From Sitta carolinensis (Eukaryota > Chordata > Aves > Passeriformes > Sittidae), in the NCBI GenBank assembly GCA_032173965.1, contig JAVUNC010000004.1, positions 3,486,501-3,550,500 on the forward strand: a DNA stretch of 64,000 nucleotides. Direction: 5' to 3'. The position numbers and the translations under genes were made by a program. Positions 46,191-64,000 of this stretch are shown here, in pieces. Under the pieces are notes generated by a model. The model worked only from the letters and a program-made list of their open reading frames with translations, was not told the DNA's origin and searched no databases. How positions within the stretch are numbered: the stretch's first letter is position 1; each line of letters opens with the position of its first letter.

Positions 46191-46964
46191 CCCCCTGATT
46201 TCGGTGCTGTGCACATGCAAGTGTGGAGGAAGAGATGATTTTCCACACGATTTCCAGGCTAAAGGCAGTATGGCTTCGAGCCAACTGCCAGCACCAAAAT
46301 CTTTGGGCTTCAGAAAACAGGCATTGGCACCCAAATGGCCTTTCAGGAGCAGCCTCTGGGCTTCTGAGCTATGCGTGGGAAATGTCTGGGAGCAGCTGAT
46401 GTGTCCCGAATGGAGCTGTGCCAAAGCCACAGTGGTGGGTTCAGCTGTGGAGTCACCGTGACCCCAGGAGCAGGTTAATTTATGAGCACAGAGCCTGCTC
46501 TCTCCAGGCTCTGCCTCAGCTGGTTCATGCGGGTTTTGCTGCTCCAGCCTGTCAGAACTGCTGGTTTTTGATGGGTTTATGAGGAAAACAGAAGGACTGC
46601 TTGTTCTGCAGGGAGAGGATCCACAGAGAGGCAGCCCAGGAATGCCACTGTGGCTCTGATAAGATCTCTGCAGCCTGGTTGAAGGTTCGGCACATCCCAG
46701 CCCAAATCTCACAGCACATGGGACAGCCAGTGCCCCTAAGTGAGGAGGGAAAACATCCAGGGAGAAGAAGGTGGGATAGAACCTCAATTTTTCCCTGTCA
46801 TTGCACTCAGGGATGGGACGAGATACAACTGGCAGCTACCAACACCCTCAGTGACATCTTGCATCGTTTTCTGTCCCTCTAAGACATCTTGTGAAAGACC
46901 CATCACACTGCACCATCGTCCTCCTCCATTGCTTAAACTGGGAGGGGATTCTGCCCCTCTGCCC

Positions 46965-47215
46965 TGCTCAGGACCAACAGCAGAAGGAGTGGAGCTGCTG
47001 GAGACCAGAGGAGGCCACGGAGCTGCTCCAAGGGCTGGAGCCCCTCTGCTCTGGAGCCAGGCTGGGAGAGCTGGGGGTGCTCCCCTGGAGAAGAGAAGGC
47101 TCCAGGGAGAGATCAGAGCCCCTTGCAGAGCCTAAAGGGGCTCCAGGAGAGCGGGAGAGGGCTGGGGACAAGGCATGGAGGGACAGGACACAGGGAAATG
47201 GGCAATAGGGGGCAA
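46965..47215 (+). mobile_element. CR1 internal fragment
   Basis: GGCTGGAGCCCCTCTGCTCT block; nearly identical over about 180 bases to 48690 onward. Lacks the 3' end. Confidence 0.85.
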
Positions 47216-47219
47216 TGGG

Positions 47220-48680
47220 AGGCGGGACATAAAATACAACCCAGGCATAGATGAGGGTGGTGGGGGTGGCATCCCTTCTCCAACATGGACATTGCAATGC
47301 TGCTGGGCCTGTTTTACTTCAGTGGAAGGTTTTTAACTCGTTTAACTTCAAGGATTGCCCCAGGGCAGCCATGGGAAGGGCAAAGGGCAGCTCTGTGTGG
47401 GATAAGTGCTCTCCTGGGTGGGTGCTAACAGTCTGTTTTGCCCCTCAGGCCTGGGGGATATTGCACAGCGAGATCTCTCTGATCACTGGCTCTCAGGTGA
47501 GTGGTGTCAAGCCAGGCTCTGTAGTTGATCTCAAACTTACCCTGCTGTGCTGCAGTCCCTGTTACTCCCTACCATTGACATTTTAAACCCTGAAATGAAT
47601 CACCCAGCTCTCTCCAAGTCAAAACCCAGGTGTGGTTGTGTTTGTCCAGGAGATTAGTCCCAGAGTTAAGACTGGGTTGTACCAGGTTGGGCTCTCCCTA
47701 CCCTCTACAGTCATCTGATAGGATTCAAACATGCTTTGTGCCCTCAAACATGTCCTGAATGCCTTAATTCCCCACCCAAATGTGCTTCATGGAATAGTTT
47801 GGGTTGGAAGGTGCCTTGGAAGGGACCTGCAAAAGGTTGTCCTCTTATTTTTAGGTGCTTAGAGTTATTACTCAAAAAAAGGATTTTCTTTTGTGGATCA
47901 GGGTCTCCCTTCACCAAGAATATCACACACACCATGTCCACACTGTGCTGCTGAGGAGAAACATAGCAGCTTTGCACCAAAGACAGCTGAGGTATTCCAA
48001 GGACCAAATGTAATCCAGAAAGCAGGATGAGTTACTTTTCCCTGTATTTGCCTGTAAAAGAGAATGACTTGTTATTGTAGTTGGGTAAAAGAGAGTATTT
48101 TTTCCCTGTCTGTGCCCATATGGAACTCCTTTCCAGTGGGCAAGAATTGATGCTCATCATTTGTTTGGCAAGTTTTAAATAAAAATTCTGCAGATGCAGA
48201 ATTAGAACATTAAAAACACATTAGAACACTAATGCTTTCTTTAACTAACAATTCAGAAAAAGAATCCAGAAAAGCCCTGGGTTACCAAGTTCAGCCTCTA
48301 CAATCAAAAAGAAGCACTCAATACAGTTAATTTTGGTGCCATCAGCTGTTCCCCACGTGTTGCACAAGGATTGTGCAGCAATTCAGGGTCGGGACTTTCC
48401 TGCTTCCCCGTGGTGTTCATGCAGCAGTGAGAGCCCATTGGGACAGGCTGATAGGGGTTACTAACCACGGAGTGCTGCAGCTTCCCAGCTCCCCATCAGG
48501 GCAGGGAATGGATCCAGAGCAGCCCTGGGAGAAGCATTTGGGGGTGCTGGTGGGTGAGAGCTGGATATGACCCATCTCTGAAACTCCCCATGCCCTGGGC
48601 TGATCCCCCAGCAGAGGAGAGGGGGGTTTTGCCCCTCTCAGGTGAGATCCCACCTTCAGAGCTGCCTCCAGATCTCGGAT
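47220..48680. other. Intergenic, no gene seen
   Basis: Unique sequence between two near-identical CR1 pieces; only a short CR1-like scrap near 47790-47825. Confidence 0.4.
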
Positions 48681-48689
48681 CCAACAGCA

Positions 48690-49125
48690 GGAAGAGTGGA
48701 GCTGCTGGAGAGAGACCAGAGGAGGCCACGGAGCTGCTCCAAGGGCTGGAGCCCCTCTGCTCTGGAGCCAGGCTGGGAGAGCTGGGGGTGCTCACCTGGA
48801 GAAGGGAAGGCTCCAGGGAGAGCTCAGAGCCCCTTGCAGAGCCTAAAGGGGCTGCAGGAGAGCTGGAGAGGGACTGGGGACAAGGGCTTAGAGTGGCAGG
48901 ACAAGGGGGAATGGCTGCAAAAGGGCAGGGTTAGATTAGATACTTGGAATAAATTTTTTATAGCAAGCGTGATGTACACTTCCCTGGAAGTGTCCAGGGC
49001 CAGGATGGATGGGACTTGGTGTAAGCTGGGATGGTGGAAGGTATCCCTGCCCATGGCAGAAGGTGGAACTAGATGTTATTTTAGATCACTTCCTGTCAAA
49101 CAGTTCCTTGATTCTGTGACTCTAA
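48690..49125 (+). mobile_element. CR1 copy
   Basis: Same block as at 46965, extended to a diverged 3' end (TTCCTTGATTCTGTGACTCT). Confidence 0.87.
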
Positions 49126-51480
49126 AGCTGGACATCACCTGCTGAAGTGACCAGTGGATCCTGCCCCAAGGCTGAAAGCAGCTCCCAAGGTTCTGAGTAA
49201 GAGGCAGAGATGTTTTGCATACAGATGGGTGATTCCAGGCTTGAGGGTGAAGAAAATGAGAAAATAGGAAAAAAAAAAAAAAAAAAAGGGAACCAGCTGT
49301 CACTGTCTTTAGTAACAGCCAGAAGTCATGAGAGCAGATGAGGAAACCAAAATAGCAACACCAAACCTCAGCTCCGTGTCTGGGCCCTTCAGAATTCCCT
49401 GCAAATGTGGTTGGGTTGCCCCATTCTGGAGCTTTGTTGTTGATTCAGCCACTCCTCTGGTTTCATGTGGAATTCAGTTTTCCTTCTGCCCGCAGGCACG
49501 GCCGGTGTGGGTTTGTTTTGGTTTTCTGTTAATTTCTGTGTTTTCCTCCTGCACCGCCGGAGAACAGGACAAATCCCCGTGGGATCTGGAGTAGCTGTGC
49601 ATCAGAAGGACCACAAGAAGATTTTATGTTCCCATCACTGTGCTAGGGACATGCTAGAGGCATCTGGGAGGAAAAACAAATCCATATGCTCTGGGAAGAA
49701 AGAAGGTAGTTACAGCCTATCCTAACACACTGAAGGTCAGAGCTTTAACTCTTTACCCACTTTCCTGGGCTCTCCTGGTGAGATGCCAGCAGTGTCCCTG
49801 TGCCTTTCAGTAAAGAAATTCCATTTATACACCCTGATAGTAGTTTTCCATGTTTTTCTTCGCCACAACTAGGAAAACAAACAAGAGCTAGAACCGTTTA
49901 AAGATTTACCAGAGTGTGTGGGAATAGCAAATACTCAAGAAAGTAATGTTGGAAATGCCTGAGCTGGGTGAAGATGTGATGGGGTGAAATTTTCCAGCCT
50001 GTGTTAGGGAAAAGGTCAGGAGAGAGGATTAAGAAGGGCTCCTTCAGCATTAAATGATTTGTGATGAGAGTCAGGACAACACTGCTTTGTGAGAGTGAAT
50101 TCACCCCCTGGTTAGGGTTCAGCTCCTGCAACTGCAGCTTCAGGAGAGCCCGGTAAGTATAAATCCCTTTAATCCCTTGGAAAACATAAAATTTACCCTG
50201 ATAAAAACATCTCGTAGGTGGTCTCACTTCTCCACATAATTTCAGTTCTAAAAAGTGACTTTTTTCCCATTCCAAACATTGTATTCCATGTTATTATCCT
50301 TCTATTTTATTATAAATAGATTTGAAACCTCCACTCCACTGTGTTGCCTGATGATCAGGTGACACTTCATCGAATTTGGGGTACTCTGCCCCAGTTTTTG
50401 GAACTGTGAGAGAACACAAGCCTCTCCCTTGCCCATCATGGGTGAGGCAAAGCTACTCAGCAGCCAGGAAAGCAAATAGATGGCAACTTGATAATTGAAC
50501 TGTGGCTTGAAAATTGACATTTAGTTGAACTAAGAGGAAAAATAACAAAAATTACAGCAACAACAACAAAACCCCACAACATCCCAGAATCTTAAAAGGA
50601 TCACAGGGAGCCCTTAAACTGCAGAAACCCAGTAGAGGTGGATGCTGACACACAGAGGTGTGAGGAAGGGATGAGAAAATCTGTGCTGAGCGCTGTTGAG
50701 GTGCTCTGGCCAGCACCCCTGGTGTGCAATTCACCCATGGAAACGGCTCCTGCATCCACCCTTGATCCTTCTGTTTCCCTGCCAGCCCTGCAGACCGGGC
50801 CCTCAGTGTGCTAAGTTCTTCATTCCTGTTTTTTTCCACAGGATAGGAAGCGCTGAATGTCCCCGTGAGCTTGTGCTGCCTTTTCAGAACGCGCAGGGAG
50901 GTGAAGCCAGGGAGCCCCAAATCCCGAGGAGTCCCAAAAGGCAGGGAAGGCTCCTGCCTTCTTTCCCAGCCTTCTCCACCGCTCTCCGTGGCTCCGTCCT
51001 GCTCGCCTGCCCTGCTCCCATGAATTATTCAGGCACGCAGCAGTTGCTATAGGGCGCTGTCATGAATAACAACAGCAGCTATTTTTATCCCGAACTCCTG
51101 TTACCTTGCCTGTTACCAGCTCCTGGAGGAAAACCGCGGCTGTTCACAGCGGCTCCGGGGCTGGGACCCCTCCTGACCGCCCAAATGGGGGTGGGAGTTT
51201 GTGCAATCCGCACAGAGCTGCCTGAAGCCCACCCTGGGACCCGCTCACGGGCTGCTTGGCACCCAAATTTTATTTTTTTCCACCCATATTTTATCTGCGG
51301 TGGAGCACGCAGACTGTCCATTGCTGGATTTAATATTCTGCCTGCTGCAGAGGGAGAAAAAGCATCTCAGAGGTGAAATCTCGCATCGGGTTCTGGCAAT
51401 TTATGTGGGATAAATCATATTTCCTTTGGGGACTTACACAGATTCCTCCAGCCAATTTAGATCCTCAGTGAATGATGTGC
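49126..51480. other. Intergenic, mostly repeat-free
   Basis: A19 run at 49269. The part at 50980-51450 lacks repeats and has an A/T-rich motif CTATTTTTAT; it might be regulatory. No coding similarity. Confidence 0.35.
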
Positions 51481-51485
51481 CCGCT

Positions 51486-51722
51486 TAAAAACAAAAACAA
51501 ACAAACAAACAAACAAACAAACAAACAAACAAAAAAAAGAGTATACGTCAATATAAATTAATAAAAATAAGAAATTAATAAATAAATAAATAAATTAAAA
51601 TAAATAAAAATAAAATAAAAATAAAAATTAAAAAAAAACAAAAATAAAAATAAAAATAATAACAAAACCCAAATAAAAATAAAATTAACAATATAAGTAG
51701 AAATAGAAATAGAAATAGAAAT
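51486..51722 (+). repeat. (AAAC)n, (AAAT)n and (GAAATA)n simple repeats
   Basis: Successive CAAA, AAAT and AGAAAT runs. The open frames here are low-complexity artefacts. Confidence 0.92.
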
Positions 51723-52635
51723 AGAAGTTCCAGGGGTACACCAAAGGTTTCTCTGCTCATTCTTTGTGCTTTCTCCACTCATGAAAACAAGAAATTAAAA
51801 CATCAAATCAGAGGGAAGGGGTGGATTTGAGGAGCAGCTGGAGAAAAAGGGTGCTGCTGAGTGTGCAGAAGCAAGGAGAGTATTCCAGCTGCAGGGAACA
51901 TCTCTGGAGCTAGGAGGGCAACCTGGAAGATTAAAGGAAAAATTAAAAAAAAAGCAGAAGAATGGAAATGAAAAAGTAAAGAAAGGAAAAGAAAAGAGAA
52001 AGGAAAAGAAGAAAAGGAGAAAGGAAGAAAAAAAACCCCAGAGTGTAAGATCCTCTTTTGTCTGCCAACCTGCCAAACTGAACACTGCCTCAAATTATTC
52101 CAGAGGAGGGCTGAGAGGTCTAAAAAGGAAATTCCAAACTTTCACTTTGACACGGAGCAATGTGAAAAAATTCTCGGAGGAGCAGGACAAATATCCAGGA
52201 GTTGTGCTGCACCAAGGCGGAGTTACCAGGCTTTTCCAGCGAGTAATCTGATCCAGGCACACAAACAGAAAATGGGAAACGGGGCAAAGGCTGTTTCCTG
52301 CTGCTCTTCCGAAACACGGATCGCAGCTGCTCCCTCTGGAGACGTCGGGCCGCGGGAATTCTGTGTCTCAGCGGCTGCACAGCCCTGCAAACCTCGAGGG
52401 GAATATTTTATTCCCAGGATCACCCTGGAAAAACTGCTGCGAGCAGCGATATCCAGGGGTCACGGCCAAGTTTGTGTGCCAGTATGCCTTGCTGATCAAA
52501 ATAGATTTTGTTATTATTTTTATTCTTTATCTATTTTTAAACAGAGTTTAGATAAAGGTTTTTAAGGGATGATTTTTTAAGGGATAGCAGCAGGTTTCAA
52601 ACCCTGTAAGCAGCGGCACCTTTAGATTCCTGCCT

Positions 52636-52985
52636 ACAACAGCCACCTAGGAGACTTAAAGGAGGCTTGGAAAAAAAGAGGGAAAGGGAGATTTTACTGA
52701 AGCAGATAGTGATAGGACAAGGGGGACTGGTTTTGAACTTGCCAAAGGGCAGAGTTAAGTTGAATATTGGCGGAAAAATCCTTCCCTGTGAGGGTGGGGA
52801 GGCCCTGGCACAGGGTTCCCAGAGAAGCTGTGGCTGCCCTGGATCCCTGGCAGTGCCCAAGGCCAGGCTGGACAGGACTCGGAACACCCTGGGATGGTGG
52901 AAGGTGTCCCTGCCCAGGGCAGGGTATTGGAATGAGACGAGCTTTAAGGTCCCTTCCAACCCAACCCCTTCTGGGATTCTAACAC
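52636..52985 (+). mobile_element. CR1 copy
   Basis: CCTTCCCTGTGAGGGTGGGG through CCCCTTCTGGGATTCTAACA. Confidence 0.87.
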
Positions 52986-53400
52986 AAATCCAAAATCGCC
53001 TTTTCCATTCCAGATACCGCGGGACCTGTCGGGTTTGTGTGTTCACCCCCAAACTGCTGGAGTCGCACCGGGGCCATGTTAAAGGAAAAAGCAACGCCCA
53101 CCCAGCCTGTACGGGTGAAAACACCCGGAACCGGGGCTCCCCGAAATATAATGTAAAAAACAAAACCCCAAATTAGTTTTTAATTAGTTTTTTTGTTGGG
53201 TTTTTCTTGCTTTGGGATTCTATCTGGCTGTTCTTGTTGTTTTCGTGTTTGCTTTTTAAAAATATTTTTTCTCCCTAACGCGGCATTTTCAGCCGCTCGG
53301 CGACTTCCAAGAGCCGGAGCCGGCATCAAATCCGGTCCCCGCTACCCCTGGCCCCGCCCTCTGCACCGCCCCCCGAGTCTTGATAGGCTGAAGCGCTTGT

Positions 53401-53530
53401 CCATCACTTTATCGCCGTACCATTGGCTGGCGCTGAGCGCTGCTAACCAATCAGCAGCGCCAGTGGGCGGGCCGGGGGCGGGTTTCCCGCGTGGTGGCGG
53501 GAAAGGAGCCGCGTTTGGCGCGAACGGAGC
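53401..53530 (+). promoter_or_regulatory. MCM3 proximal promoter
   Basis: In order: inverted CCAAT (53422-53426), CCAAT (53447-53451), GC boxes (near 53465 and 53474), then three E2F-type sites: TTTCCCGC (53483-53490), GCGGGAAA (53497-53504) and TTTGGCGCGAA (53514-53524). MCM genes are established E2F targets at G1/S. Confidence 0.75.
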
Positions 53531-53549
53531 GCGCGGGGGATCGGGGTGC

Positions 53550-53812
53550 TGAGCGGATCGGGTTCTGAGCGGATCGGGGTTCTGAGCGGATCGGGGTTCT
53601 GAGCGGATCGCGGGCCCTGAGCGGATCGGGGTTGACGATCGGTTCTGAGCGGATCGGGGCCCTGAGCGGATCGGGGTCTGAGCGGATCGGGTGCTGAGCG
53701 GATCGGGGTGCTGAGCGATCGCGGGCCTTGAGCGGATCGCGGACCTGAGCGGACGCGGCCTTGAGCGGATCGCGGACCTGAGCGGATCGCGGGCCCTGAG
53801 CGGATCGCGGGC
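53550..53812 (+). repeat. 15-unit TGAGCGGATCG minisatellite at MCM3 start
   Basis: Units of 16-18 bases (one longer). The 5' half mostly has GGATCGGGGTTC, the 3' half GGATCGCGGGCC. It sits between the E2F cluster and the ATG at 53896, so probably at the transcription start or in the 5'UTR. Confidence 0.9.
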
Positions 53813-53895
53813 CAGCTCGGCTCCTCGGCTCTCACCGCCTTCCCCGGCAGCAGGAGCGGCGGCAGCGGAGGGATCCGTCCAGCGCGGCCGGGAGA

Positions 53896-63788
<9,893 letters not shown>

Positions 63789-63935
63789 GTGAGTCCCTGG
63801 GTTTGGTGACTCCTGGCTCCTGAGGGTGCTGCTGGGTCTGCACAGCCTGGGCAGCAGCAGTGCTGCTGTTACCTGTGGTCCCCACTGTGGTACAGTACCA
63901 TTCAGAGTCACAAGTCCATACAGGACACAGTTGGA

Positions 63936-64000
63936 TGGGATGTTAGGAAGGAATTATTGTCTGTGAGGGTGGGGATGCCCTGGCACAGGTTCCCAAAGAA
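63936..64000 (+). mobile_element. CR1 copy cut by window end
   Basis: GGATGGGATGTTAGGAAGGA ... GGCACAGGTTCCCAAAGAA. Confidence 0.8.

Noticed and set aside
53550..53812. CRISPR array
   Set aside because: Contiguous 16-18 bp units without unique spacers, in a vertebrate promoter.

Overview
This window looks like avian nuclear DNA. It carries four intron-bearing vertebrate genes, CpG-island promoters, and roughly 35 fragments of CR1 LINEs, many with the bird-typical 3' end (a 'cccttccaacccaaaccat' stretch running into 'tgattctatga'-like tails). Gene order and orientation are TRAM2 (+, C-terminal part only) / EFHC1 (-) / PAQR8 (-) / MCM3 (+, last exons missing). All four also neighbour one another on human 6p12, so this is an ordinary conserved block. 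The species cannot be named from the sequence.

Layout. 1-3269: last six coding exons of TRAM2 (translocon-associated membrane protein), with a long 3'UTR that probably reaches about 7.57 kb. 8.8-26.4 kb: EFHC1 (myoclonin-1, axonemal microtubule inner protein), 11 coding exons, tail to tail with TRAM2; its CpG-island promoter at 26.2-26.45 kb has an RFX X-box-like site and NRF1-like sites. 26.5-34.4 kb: intergenic DNA, CR1 debris and probable PAQR8 3'UTR. 34430-35488: PAQR8 (membrane progesterone receptor beta), one coding exon, with a probable non-coding first exon in the CpG island at 45 kb. 46-53.3 kb: intergenic, CR1 copies, A-rich simple repeats and some repeat-free DNA. 53.4-64 kb: MCM3 (replicative helicase subunit), exons 1-15, with E2F, GC-box and CCAAT promoter elements.

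The genes do not form a pathway. They serve ER translocation (TRAM2), cilia (EFHC1), steroid signalling at membranes (PAQR8) and DNA replication (MCM3).

Two things stand out. (1) All four genes carry single-base frame breaks, nearly always one base lost from a short C/G run, although both sides of each break still encode the family sequence. Exon-length arithmetic confirms most of them, and consensus error in the sequence is far likelier than four pseudogenes. (2) Several gene starts or splice sites hold tandem repeats with embedded functional-looking motifs: an array of 11 units in the PAQR8 CpG island, nine of which match the Pol III B-box core; a 15-unit GATCG-rich array between the MCM3 E2F sites and its ATG; a minisatellite in TRAM2 in which four of five units begin with a near-perfect splice donor; and a decayed ~30-bp repeat in EFHC1 intron 1 with a related copy in PAQR8 intron 1.
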